Assembly: GCA_046329575.1 (NCBI GenBank) | Contig: JAXLUJ010000004.1 | Location: 1 to 64,000 of the forward strand | DNA: 64,000 bases | Reading direction: 5' to 3' | Source of the DNA: UBA1941 sp046329575 | GTDB lineage: Bacteria; Bacteroidota; Bacteroidia; Chitinophagales; LD1 | Shown: positions 46,152-56,700 of the stretch, piece by piece | How positions within the stretch are numbered: the stretch's first letter is position 1 | Layout of the letters: every line of letters begins with the position of its first letter | Translations under genes and position numbers: made by a program | Notes under the pieces: model-generated | What the model saw: only the letters and a program-made list of their open reading frames with translations | Database searches by the model: none | What the model was told of the DNA's origin: nothing

Positions 46152-46325
46152 GGCGCGTCCCTCAACCCGCCTTTCGGCAATGGTAAAATCGCCAAACATA
46201 GGGTGTAGCGGGTTTCGGGTCGGGCTGCTTCAGGGTTCGCTTCGCTGCCGTGCTCAGTCGTTCCTCCTTCGCACCGCTCCTTGCAGTCGCGCCTTTCGCA
46301 TCCCTCGCGCAACGCCCGGCGGCAG
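46152..46325 (-). repeat. Structured intergenic element, diverged minus-strand relative
   Basis: Read on the minus strand, it has AGCCCGACCCGA, then the stem AACCCGC/GCGGGTT (plus-strand 46164-46170 and 46208-46214), then GAGGGACGCGCC. This matches the order GCGCGACCCGA - stem - GAGGGGCACGCC of the cassette spacers with a different stem sequence. Further upstream on that strand are GGAGCGGTGCGAAGG and GCGAGGGATGCGAAAGG modules. The rest of the 45932-46403 gap holds only the microsatellite pair. Confidence 0.5.
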
Positions 46326-46403
46326 CGTATTCCCTTAATAAACCGATTGCGGAACTGTCTGAAATCATATAGCTACCACTTTTTCACCTCGTATATTTGC
46401 TGC

Positions 46404-46694
46404 ATGAAGGATGTGGAAGCCTTGCAGGCATTGCGTTCGCGGTTTCGGCAAACCGACCGGCAGCTCCTGAAGTTGCTGGCTAAACGCTGTGCATTGGCGC
46501 AGCAAATGGGCGCGCTGAAACAACAGCAACACCTGCAAGTGGTGCAACCGGAAGTTTGGCAAAAACAATTGGCGCGCCGCCGCACCGAATCGCTGGCCCT
46601 GGGCATACGCCCCGAATTTGTGCTTGGCGTTTTTCAACTTCTGCACCGCGAATCGGTGCGCATCCAACAAGCAGAAATCAATAAAGTAAAATGA
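46404..46694 (+). CDS. Chorismate mutase, AroQ type
   Basis: 96 residues from ATG 46404. All-helical chorismate mutase fold: LQALRSRFRQTDRQLLKLLAKR (Arg and Asp of the first helix), LAQQMGALK, and a C-terminal helix FVLGVFQLLHRESVRIQQ with the conserved Glu/Gln region. It converts chorismate to prephenate for Phe and Tyr synthesis. The stop overlaps the next ATG by four bases. Confidence 0.8.
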   Translation: MKDVEALQALRSRFRQTDRQLLKLLAKRCALAQQMGALKQQQHLQVVQPEVWQKQLARRRTESLALGIRPEFVLGVFQLLHRESVRIQQAEINKVK

Positions 46695-47929
46695 AACGTG
46701 CTGTTGAACTAATGGCGCCTGCGGGCTCCTTCGAATGTATGATGGCGGCCATCAAGGCCGGTTGCAACTCGGTTTATTTTGGTGTGGAACAACTAAACAT
46801 GCGGGCCCGCGCTGCCAACAATTTTACGCTGGATGAACTGCCGCGTATCGCTCAAATGGGAAAGGAACACCAGGTGCGCACTTATCTTACGCTCAATACC
46901 ATTCTTTATGATCACGACATTGCTTTGATGAAACAGATTGTAGATGCGGCAAAGGCTTCAGGCATCACGGCCATTATTGCATCCGATCACGCGGTGATGA
47001 GCTATGCGCGCAAAGTGGGTGTGGAAATTCATGTATCTACACAATGTAATGTTTCCAATTTTGAAACGGTAGAATTTTATGCCGAATTTGCCGACGTAAT
47101 CGTGCTGTCGCGCGAACTCAGCCTTCGGCAGGTTGCCGATATCAGCGCTAAAATAAAGCGAAGAAATCTCACCGGTCCATCAGGTCGTTTAATTGAATTG
47201 GAAATTTTTGCGCATGGCGCGCTGTGCATGGCGGTTTCCGGAAAATGCTATCTGAGCCTGCATTCGCATTATGCTTCAGCCAACCGCGGCGCCTGTGTGC
47301 AAAATTGCCGGCGCGGCTATATTGTTACCGATAAAGAGGACGGTACAGAGTTGGAAATCGACAATGAGTATATTATGTCGGCCAAAGATCTTTGTACCAT
47401 TGATTTCATTGATAAGATACTAGATGCTGGCGTAAGTGTTCTTAAAATTGAAGGTCGCGGGCGCAGTGCCGACTATGTTTACACCACTACCAAAGCTTAC
47501 AATCAGGCTATAGATGCTTATCTGGATGGCAGCATTTCTGCCGAAAAAATTGCCAGATGGAAAGAGGAGCTTTCCCAGGTGTTCCATCGCGGTTTTTGGG
47601 ATGGCTATTATCTGGGCCGCACCATGGGCGAATGGACCGATGCTGCAGGCAATAAAGCCGGAAAGAAAAAAGTTTATCTGGCGCGTGGCGTGAAGTATTT
47701 CGATAAAGTGAAGGCTGCTGAATTTGTTTGTGAAACCGGCACTTTATCGGAAGGAGAGGAGATCATCATTACCGGCCCCACCACAGGATATGTGCAACTG
47801 CAGGCCGGTTCGATGCGAGTGAATAATTTGCCCGTTACACAAGTAAAGCAGGGCGAAACCTTCTCGATGGCGGTAAGCGAAAAGATCAGGCCAAGTGATA
47901 AGCTCTACAAATTAGTTCCGGCAAAATAA
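46691..47929 (+). CDS. U32 peptidase-family protein (RlhA/TrhP-like)
   Basis: 412 residues. MAPAGSFECMMAAIKAGCNSVYFG is the U32 N-terminal motif. FAHGALCMAVSGKCYLSLHS followed by ANRGACVQNCRRGY gives the four cysteines that hold an iron-sulfur cluster in the RNA-hydroxylating members (E. coli RlhA and TrhP). The old name is collagenase-like protease, but the RNA-modification role is better supported for this subfamily. A small ferredoxin gene overlaps its stop by one base, which fits an iron-sulfur enzyme needing electrons. Which RNA is modified is not visible. Confidence 0.8.
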   Translation: MKRAVELMAPAGSFECMMAAIKAGCNSVYFGVEQLNMRARAANNFTLDELPRIAQMGKEHQVRTYLTLNTILYDHDIALMKQIVDAAKASGITAIIASDHAVMSYARKVGVEIHVSTQCNVSNFETVEFYAEFADVIVLSRELSLRQVADISAKIKRRNLTGPSGRLIELEIFAHGALCMAVSGKCYLSLHSHYASANRGACVQNCRRGYIVTDKEDGTELEIDNEYIMSAKDLCTIDFIDKILDAGVSVLKIEGRGRSADYVYTTTKAYNQAIDAYLDGSISAEKIARWKEELSQVFHRGFWDGYYLGRTMGEWTDAAGNKAGKKKVYLARGVKYFDKVKAAEFVCETGTLSEGEEIIITGPTTGYVQLQAGSMRVNNLPVTQVKQGETFSMAVSEKIRPSDKLYKLVPAK

Positions 47930-48156
47930 TGGTACGTATCATTCAGCAACGCGCGAAGTGCATTGGCTGCAATGCCTGTGTGGAAGCCGCTCCGCAGCGT
48001 TGGATTGTTTCAAAAAAGGATGGCAAATGTGTTTTAGTAGGCGGCATTGAAAAGCGAGGTTACTTTCAGGTTACTATTCCCGATCATGAACTGGAAGAGA
48101 ATTTACTGGCCGCAAAAAACTGTCCGGTTCATATCATTCAGGTGTTGCCGATGTAG
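47929..48156 (+). CDS. Single-cluster 4Fe-4S ferredoxin
   Basis: 75 residues. CIGCNACVEAAP and a distant CP (AKNCPVHII) supply the four cysteine ligands of a single [4Fe-4S] cluster, as in Fer4-type ferredoxins. Its ATG overlaps the U32 stop, so it is probably the electron donor for that protein. Starts with ATG. Confidence 0.85.
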   Translation: MVRIIQQRAKCIGCNACVEAAPQRWIVSKKDGKCVLVGGIEKRGYFQVTIPDHELEENLLAAKNCPVHIIQVLPM

Positions 48157-48160
48157 GCTA

Positions 48161-48350
48161 CCGCCGGGATTTGCGTGAGCGATGGAAGCGGAAATCCGTT
48201 GCGCATTCACCGGGTTAAGTTAATTGCGGTTTGATTTACATCACTTTTTAAAAAACAAGGCGCAACGATTGGGAGCGAACAGCGCGACCCCCGCCGACTT
48301 CTGAATTCAGGTACATCCTACGCAGCTAAAAAGGCGGGGGGCACGCCCTG
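48161..48350 (+). repeat. Structured intergenic element, second family type
   Basis: 190 bases between the convergent ferredoxin and heptose kinase genes. Stems are GGATTT/AAATCC (48167-48172, 48192-48197), CGTTGCGC/GCGCAACG (48197-48204, 48260-48267) and CCCCCGCC/GGCGGGGG (48288-48295, 48333-48340). The unpaired parts GCGTGAGCGA (48173), AGCGGAAA, GGGAGCG (48271), GCGCGACCC (48282) and GGGGCACGCC are the same as in the cassette spacers, whereas the stems have different sequences that still pair. Confidence 0.8.
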
Positions 48351-48363
48351 AAAAAAGATGAAG

Positions 48364-49314
48364 TTATTTCAATTCTTTGATGGAAATAGGCGATACGCCA
48401 ACTTTACGACAAACTTTTGCCGCTGCGGCATTGGACAGTTGCGCGATTTTTTTGAACGGCATTTCGTTGAGGAAACACAGCGTGGCAATGCTGATAACCG
48501 TATCGCCGGCGCCGGCCACATCGGCGGTTTTGATTGGCCGTGCCGGAACAATGAACGAATCGCCTTTTTGAGTGTAAATAAAGATACCGTGAGGTCCTAA
48601 AGTGAGCAACAAATTATCGAAACGGTTTTTGCGTTTCAATTCTTCTGCGGCTTTGCGAAGACTGTTAATGTTCTTCGGATCAATTTTCATTTGAAGCGCT
48701 TCTGCAAGTTCCTTGAGATTGGGTTTGAATAAATCGATTTGCTGATACTCGAAGAAGTTGTATTCTTTGGGATCAACCGCCACCGGAATATTCATTTTGG
48801 TAGATTGCAGCAGGATGTGCTTGATCACCTTTTTAGTGAGCACGCCTTTGTTGTAATCCTGAACAATGATGCCGTGAAACTTCTCTTTCTTTAAAAGCTC
48901 ATTAAACTTTTCGATCAGTTGCAGTTCCAGTTCCGCGCTGATATCGGCATCATCTTCATGATCGAAGCGCACTACTTGACGTTCATCGTCGAAGATGCGC
49001 GTTTTCACAGTAGTGATGCGGCTGGAAGAGGTGATAACGGTATTGGTTTTGAGGTGATGTTTTTTTAGCAGTTCGAAAAAAGTATGGGCATTTTTATCGT
49101 CGCCAATAACAGTGAGCAGCGTAGGTTTAGCACCCAGACCCGATAGGTTGAGCATCACATTGGCGGCTCCGCCTAATCGCGATTCTTCATACTCAATGTC
49201 AACAATTGGAACCGGAGCTTCAGGGGAAATACGGTGAATTTGGCCGTACAAGTAATGATCGAGCATTACATCGCCGATTACCAAAACTTTTAATGCAGAA
49301 AAATCGAGAGCCAT
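48364..49314 (-). CDS. rfaE1: D-glycero-beta-D-manno-heptose-7-phosphate kinase (PfkB family)
   Basis: 316 residues. VLVIGDVMLDHYLYGQIHRIS and RLGGAANVMLNLSGLGA are typical of the kinase domain of HldE/RfaE. The PfkB signature VAGAGDTVIS has the catalytic Asp at residue 271. It phosphorylates heptose 7-phosphate at C1 toward ADP-heptose for lipopolysaccharide. Only the kinase domain is present; the nucleotidyltransferase half must be encoded elsewhere. Together with the GHMP kinase at 957-1979 the window holds enzymes resembling both heptose routes. Confidence 0.9.
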   Translation of the reverse strand: MALDFSALKVLVIGDVMLDHYLYGQIHRISPEAPVPIVDIEYEESRLGGAANVMLNLSGLGAKPTLLTVIGDDKNAHTFFELLKKHHLKTNTVITSSSRITTVKTRIFDDERQVVRFDHEDDADISAELELQLIEKFNELLKKEKFHGIIVQDYNKGVLTKKVIKHILLQSTKMNIPVAVDPKEYNFFEYQQIDLFKPNLKELAEALQMKIDPKNINSLRKAAEELKRKNRFDNLLLTLGPHGIFIYTQKGDSFIVPARPIKTADVAGAGDTVISIATLCFLNEMPFKKIAQLSNAAAAKVCRKVGVSPISIKELK

Positions 49315-49348
49315 TCTGGAAGAAAAAATTGAGCGTTGAAAGTAGTGT

Positions 49349-50548
49349 TTATTGCAATTTGGCCAGCGCCGATTTTAGACGTTTACATACTTCGATGAGT
49401 TTGGCCTCGGAAGTAGCGTAAGAAAGACGGATGCAGTTTTTATCGCCAAAGGCTTCGCCATTCACCAGGCCAATCTTGCCTTCGTGCAACAGGTATCCAC
49501 TCATATCTTCGGGCGAGTTTACGGTGAAGTTATTATAGGATTTTCCAAAATAAGCGCTCACGTCGAAGAAAAAATAAAACGCGCCATCGGGAAGGTTAAT
49601 TTGGATATTCGGAATTTCACGAAGTAATTGATACACCAGATCTCGCCGTTTGCGAAACTCGGTAACCATGTTCAAGGTAGGGGTAATATCGCCGGTAGCG
49701 GCTGCCACGCCCGCCATCTGCGCAATGCTGCAGGTTCCGGAGGTGATTTGGCCTTGCATTTTATCGCAAGCTATGGCAATTTCTTTTGTAGCGGCAATGT
49801 AGCCCAAACGCCAGCCAGTCATGGCAAACCCTTTACTGAAGCCATTTACAGTTATCACCCGGTCTTTAATTTCCGGGAAGGAAGCCAGGCTCACATGCGG
49901 CTTTCCGGTATAGTTGATGAATTCATAGATCTCATCGCAGATTACATGAATGTTAGGGTATTTTTGTAGAAGAGCGGCAAGGCCGGCCATTTCTTCGCGG
50001 GTGTAAACCGAACCGGTAGGGTTGCAGGGAGAGGAAAAGATGATGAGTCGGGTTTTGGTAGTAATATACTTTTCGAGTTGTTCGGGCGTTATTTTGAAGT
50101 TGGTGGCAATAGATGTGGGTACTTCAATTGATTTGGCCTCAGCCAAATCGGCAATGGCCGAATAACTCACCCAATAAGGCGCGGGTAGCAATACTTCATC
50201 TCCAGGGTTCACTAGCGCGAGTACCGCATTGGCTATGGATTGTTTGGCCCCTGTACTCACCACAATCTGATCGGGAGTGAAATCGAGTTGGTTATCGCGC
50301 TTTAGTTTAGTGCAGATGGCTTCGCGCAGTAAGGGGTAGCCCGAAACCGGAGTATAATGAGTATAGCCTTCATCGATGGCTTTTTTTGCCGCTTCACGAA
50401 TGTGGACGGGCGTATCGAAATCGGGTTCACCGATGCTGAGGTCGATGATATCGTGGCCCTGAGCCTTAAGTTCCCGGCTGATTTTGGCCATTTTTAGGGT
50501 GGCCGATTCTTGCATTTCCAGAATGCGCTTCGAAAGCATTGTTTTCAT
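49349..50548 (-). CDS. Aspartate/aromatic aminotransferase, class I, PLP-dependent
   Basis: 399 residues from ATG 50548. The start was chosen because MKTMLSKRILEMQESATLKM aligns with the family, whereas the 25 codons upstream pass a terminator-like hairpin. The substrate-binding segment is DLSIGEPDFDTP; the pyridoxal lysine is K239 in VNGFSKGFAMTGWRLGY; FSSPCNPTGSVY and a C-terminal Arg (IRLSY) complete the active site. It probably transfers an amino group between aspartate and 2-oxoglutarate or aromatic analogues. It lies 34 bases upstream of the heptose kinase on the same strand. Confidence 0.9.
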   Translation of the reverse strand: MKTMLSKRILEMQESATLKMAKISRELKAQGHDIIDLSIGEPDFDTPVHIREAAKKAIDEGYTHYTPVSGYPLLREAICTKLKRDNQLDFTPDQIVVSTGAKQSIANAVLALVNPGDEVLLPAPYWVSYSAIADLAEAKSIEVPTSIATNFKITPEQLEKYITTKTRLIIFSSPCNPTGSVYTREEMAGLAALLQKYPNIHVICDEIYEFINYTGKPHVSLASFPEIKDRVITVNGFSKGFAMTGWRLGYIAATKEIAIACDKMQGQITSGTCSIAQMAGVAAATGDITPTLNMVTEFRKRRDLVYQLLREIPNIQINLPDGAFYFFFDVSAYFGKSYNNFTVNSPEDMSGYLLHEGKIGLVNGEAFGDKNCIRLSYATSEAKLIEVCKRLKSALAKLQ

Positions 50549-50621
50549 GGTAAATTCTGGCGGCGAATGTAGCCCTGAAAGCCGGAACTGCATCGGGAAT
50601 TTATCCACGGGAATTCCCCTC

Positions 50622-50652
50622 AAAAAAAGGCCGCTTTACCTAAAAAAAGCGG
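50622..50652 (-). terminator. Terminator-like hairpin in the leader of the aminotransferase gene
   Basis: On the minus strand CCGCTTT and AAAGCGG (plus positions 50646-50652 and 50631-50637) form a 7-bp stem, followed by CC and seven T. It lies 74 bases before the aminotransferase ATG. It may be an attenuator of that gene or block antisense transcripts from the metalloprotease side. Confidence 0.55.
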
Positions 50653-50740
50653 ACCTAAAGGAAGTTCTTAACATTTAAGACTGTTGTACATACTATTATT
50701 TGAGCAAAACAGATTAATTTCGGAAACTTTTTTGAAAAAT

Positions 50741-53700
50741 ATGAGAAAAGCAATACTTCTTTCACTCACCCTTTTCATTGGTTTCCTTTCCAATGCGCAG
50801 CGCACTTGCGGTACTATGCACCATGAACAGGTGATGATGCAACAAGACCTCAGCTATGGTAAGCAGCGGCAGCAAATTGAGCAATTTACGCAACAGTTTC
50901 TGGCTAGTCCTGCGGCGCATTCCGGCCGGGCCATAGTTACCATTCCGGTGGTGGTGCACGTGGTATATCACGATAGCGCGCAGAACGTATCGATGGCGCA
51001 AATCCAGTCGCAAATCAATTCGTTGAATCTCGACTATTCTAAAACCAATACCGATACTTCCTTGATTCCTGCGCCGTGGAAAAGTATTGCAGCGAATTGT
51101 GAAATTCAATTCTGTTTGGCCCAGCGCGACCCAAGTGGCAACGCCACGAATGGAGTGGTGCGGGTGAGAACCAACAGCACATCTTTTCTTGATGATGATA
51201 AGGTGAAGTATGCCGCCCAAGGTGGCGATAATGCCTGGAACTCCAGTCTGTATCTGAATTTATGGGTATGTAAATTAGGAAACAGCTTATTGGGTTATGC
51301 GCAATTCCCCGGAGGTACGGCGGCCACCGATGGTGTGGTGATTAACTATACCGCATTTGGAACGATTGGAACGGCTGCTGCTCCATATAACAAAGGCAGA
51401 ACGGCAACGCATGAAGTTGGGCATTGGTTGAACCTTTATCATATATGGGGTGATGACGATAATGGAAATGGCACTTGTACTGCCAGTACCGAATGCTCCG
51501 GTTCTGATTTGGTGGGCGATACCCCTAACCAATGTGAACGCAATTATGGCTGTCCTACTTATCCTTTGACGGATGGATGTACCACCAGTAGCCCTGGCGT
51601 AATGTTCATGAATTACATGGACTATACTGATGACGCCTGTATGTATTTCTTTACTACCGGGCAAAAAGCGCGGATGACGGCATTGTTCGCCTCCGGAGGA
51701 ACGCGGTTCTCATTAACTACATCACAAGGATGCGTAGCGCCGGGCAACGTGGCGCCTACAGCCTCTTTCACCGGAAATCCAACCACTATTTGTGCCGGCC
51801 AAACCGTTACCTTTACGAACACTTCTACCGGAAATCCTACATCCTACCTTTGGACTTTTACTGGTGGTAGTCCGGCCACATCTACTTCGGCCACACCACC
51901 GGCTGTGACCTATAGCGCTGCCGGTACTTATACCGTTTCGCTTCAGGCCACTAACGCGAATGGAAGCAATACCAGCACGCAAACCAATTATATCACAGTG
52001 CTTAATTCAACGGCACTACCGTTAACAGAAGGTTTTCAAAATACTACGTTCCCTCCAACAAATTGGTCGCTGAACAATCCCGACAATAGTAAGACCTGGG
52101 CACGTGCCACTACTGCCGGTGGCTATGGGGCGTCTTCTGCTTCGGCTTATGTAGATAATTATAATTACAATGCCGCCGGTCAACGCGATTGGTTGTATAC
52201 GCCAACGCTGAGTTTCACCGGTATAAGTGCCGGAAAACTGAAATGGGATCGCGCTTATGCACTGGATGCCAGTAACCCAACTTTTGCCGATTCTCTGGAA
52301 GTATTGTATTCTGTAAACTGCGGCCAAACCTGGACCAGCCTTTGGAAGAAAGGAGGTGCTACGTTAGCTACAGCTACCGGCATTACAAATACCTTCACCC
52401 CAACTGCTGCCCAATGGAAATCAGATACAGTTGATTTGTCATCGCTTAACGGACAGGCGTCAGTTCGTTTTGCATTCGTAAATATCAACCGTTATGGAAA
52501 TACCTTATTCCTTGACAATATTAACATTTACAACGCTACTACGTCCTGCAACAAACCTGTTGCTGCATTCACCGCTTCTCCTACCACCGTTACAGCCGGA
52601 AGCACCGTAACTTTTACCGATCAATCCACTAACACTCCAACTAGTTGGGCATGGACGTTTGGCGGAGGAACTCCCGCTACTTCAGCACTTCAGGTTCCCG
52701 GAGCAATTACTTACAACACCCCCGGAACGTATACCGCTAAATTACGGGCTACAAACAGTTGCGGCAGCGATTCAACCACTGTTACCATTACCGTGATTAG
52801 CTCAACTCCTGTTGCCGGCTGCGATACCTTCACAAATCTAACGGCCGCTGATACTGCTTTCGCGCTGTATCGCTATGCCGGATTGGTAGGTTATATCAGC
52901 GGTCATAATAGCAGCGGCGATATTGCCAAGGCTGAAAAATTTGCGAATGCCATGCCGGCTTCCTATAAGGTTACCGGTGGACTTTTTGCATTTGGATGGG
53001 CAAAAACTACCAATACGGGGAAAACCATTACGGCTACTGTATGGGATGCTAACGGTGCAGGAGGTGCTCCTGGTACTGTTCTGGGCTCAAAAACTATCCC
53101 GATAAGTTCAATATATACTAATGTGAATGGAACTCCGTATAGTTTAACCCCTGTAACTTTTACAACACCAATCAGCGTAGGCGCTAACTATTATCTGGGC
53201 TTCCAAATGACTTACAGCAATGGCGATTCAGTAGCGGTGCTTACTACCACTTTGGCGAACAATGGAAATCACCATCAGCAAGGTTGGGAACGTTGGGACG
53301 ATAGCACCTGGCACAGCTACGATTCAGCATATACGATCTCTCTTTCGAACTATATTCTGCCAATCATGTGTTCTCAGGCTAATGCCCCTGTGGCCGGATT
53401 TAAAGCAAATCCCACAACCATTTGCGCTGGTGGTTCTGTAACTTTTACTGACACTTCTTCTAATACACCAACGTCATGGAGCTGGTCTTTCCCGGGTGGA
53501 ACACCAAGCACTTCGTCAGCGGCAAACCCAACAGTAGTTTATAACGCTGCCGGTACCTATAATGTAACACTCACCGTTTCTAATGCCAATGGCAATAATG
53601 CAGTTACTAAAACCGGCTACATCACTGTTAGGGCAAATCCGGTGTTGGCTACATCCAGCGTACCGGTTAGTTGTTTTGGCGGTTCTGATGGCAGTGCTTC

Positions 53701-56700
53701 CGTAACCGCTACCGTGGCAACCGGTCCTTATACTTACAATTGGAGTGGCGGAGGTACCACTTCAAGCATCACCAATAAGCCCACAGGAAGTTATACCGTA
53801 ACTGTAACCGATGGCTCAGGATCATTGTGTACAGCTACGGCAACCGTTTCAATTAGTCAACCATTAAGTGCACTTACAGCCGCGGCAACTGCCACGGGCG
53901 CTTATTGCGGAAATAGCAATGGAACCGCGTCAGTGACTGCTGCTGGTGGAAATGGAAGTTTTACGTACGTTTGGAGCAATACCCAAACCAGCGCAAATCT
54001 TACCGGATTGGCCGTAGGCACGTACACGGTAACTGTAAAGGATGCTAAAAATTGTACCGCCACAGCCTCTGCGGCCATTACCGCTCAAACACAAACTATT
54101 ACCCTAACTATTAGTAAGACTGATGCTACTTGCGGAGGCAGCAATGGTCAGGCTGCTGTTGCGATGAGTGGTTCCAGTATTGGTGCTAGCTATCATTGGA
54201 GTAATGGCGCCGCCACAGGTTCCATATCGAATGTAACGGCAGGAACTTATACGGTTACAGTAACCAGTGCACTGGGTTGTACGGCAACCGCTTCAACGGT
54301 GATTAATAATATTGCAGGACCAACACTTTCAACCAGCGTTACGCCTGTGAGCTGTTTTGGCGGAACGAATGGCAGCGCCAGTGTTACCGCAACAGGCGGA
54401 ACACCTACCATTACTTACAATTGGAGCAATAGCGGCGGCACAGCTAATTCAATAGCTGGTAAACCGGCCGGAACGTATGCCGTAACGGTTACCGACGGCA
54501 ATAGTTGCACAGCTACTGCATCGGTGGTTATTACGCAACCTGCCGCTGCAGTTACAGCCTCGGCAAGTGCTGTTACAGCTTATTGTGGTAACAGCAATGG
54601 TTCGGCCACTGTAACTGCTGCCGGTGGAAATGGAGGATATACCTACGTTTGGAGTAATGCACAAACAAATTCTAATCTAACCAATGTTGCCGCAGGTGTT
54701 TATACAGTAACTGTAAAAGACAGTAAGAACTGCTCGGCTACGGCCACCACAACTGTAGGCAACCAAACAGTATCAATTACAATTTCAATTTCGAAAACAG
54801 ATGCCTTATGCGGCAGCAATAATGGTACTGCAACGGCCTCTTCCAGCACTTCCGGTTTAACGTATATATGGAGCAATGGAGGTTCTGGTGCTGCTCTAAC
54901 AGGTCTTTCTACCAATACCTATACGGTTACAGGAACCGATTCTCACGGCTGTTCAGCAACGGCATCGGTTACGATTACAAATACCAACGGCACTACGCTT
55001 AGCACTTCAACCACACCGGTAAGCTGCAACGGCGGAAGTGATGGAGGAGCAGCCGTAACCGCTACCGGGGGGTCGGGAAGCTATACCTATATCTGGAGCA
55101 ACGGTGCTACAACTGCCGCCCTTACAGGCAAAACTGCCGGAACCTATACCGTAACCGTTGGTGATGGTACATCTTGCCAGCCTACAGCGTCAGTAACTAT
55201 TTCTCAGCCAAGTGTTATTACTGCTGCCGCAACACCAACCACAGCATACTGCGGAAATGCTAACGGCAGCGCTATAGCAACTGCCAGCGGAGGAAATGGA
55301 GGATTTACTTATTTATGGAGCAACAGCCAAAATACCGCCACGGCTATAAATCTGGCGGCAGGAACTTATGGTGTAACTATTCATGATAGTAAGAATTGTT
55401 CAGCATCAGCGAATGCGGTAGTTGGAAATCAGGTGGTTTCATTTACTCTTACAACATCTAAAACAGATGCCGCCTGCGGCAGTGCTAACGGCTCGGCTAC
55501 CGCATCATCTGCTACAACAGGATTAACTTTTGTATGGAGCAACGGCGGAAATACTGCTACCATATCGTCAGTAGCATCGGGAACCTATACAGTTACGGCT
55601 ACTGAAACGCACGGTTGTACCGCTACTGCTTCTGTTACGGTTAACAATGCAAGTGGCGCTTCGCTATCTACATCCTTCACTCCGGTTAGTTGTTTTAATG
55701 GTACCAATGGTTCAGCCAGCGTTTCGGCAACCGGTGGATCGGGAACTTATACCTATTCATGGAGTGGTGGCGGAACCGGTGCTACCATCAGTAACAAGCC
55801 GGCCGGAACGTATACTGTTACCGTTTCTGATGGTAGCGGATGTGCACCAACTGCAAGCGTGGTGATTACACAGCCGGCCGCCGCTCTGAGTGGATCCACT
55901 AGTACCATTCCGGCTACATGCGGAAACGCAAATGGGTCAGCTACGGTTACTGCTGTAGGAGGTAATGGAGGATATACCTACCACTGGAGCAATAATCAGA
56001 ATAGCGCAACGGCATCAAACCTGCTGGCCGCTTCCTATCAGGTTACCATTTCTGATAGCAAGAATTGCACCGCTACGGCCTCGGCCAATGTGGCCAATTC
56101 AGGCGCAGCTTCTGTTACGCCTACCACTACACCAGTTTCGTGCTTTAATGGCAACAACGGTCAAATCAGTACCGCAGTTAGCGGCGGCACTGCTCCGTAC
56201 CACTATAGCTGGAGCACGGGTGACACCACTGCTTCGGTTTCCGGTCTGATCCCGGGACAGTACACCGTATCGGTTACTGATGCATCAGGATGTGTTACCA
56301 CAGCCTCTTCAACTTTGAACAATCCTGCGGCAATAAGTGTTAGTGCAACTAAAACAGATGCTACATCCAACTCGGCTAATAATGGTACCGCTAGTGCAAT
56401 CGCTTCAGGCGGAACCGGATCGCTCGTTTATAATTGGAGTAACAGCATGACTGGTGCCAATATCACAGGTCTGGCGCCCGGTACCTATACGGTTACTGTG
56501 AAGGATGCTAACAATTGTACGGCTACAGCTAATGTTACTGTTGGTGTGAATACAGCCGTAATTGATATTAATGGAAATGTAATGCTTCGTATTGTTCCTA
56601 ACCCGGCTGATGAAGTAGTAACGGTTTCAGCAAAAGCCGAACAGGTGCAACCGGCAACCATAAAAATCTACAACAGCATCGGCCAGCTAATTAGTTCAAG

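Noticed and set aside
48364..48600. Small plus-strand genes opposite the heptose kinase
   Set aside because: They lie wholly inside the kinase gene on the other strand and match no family.
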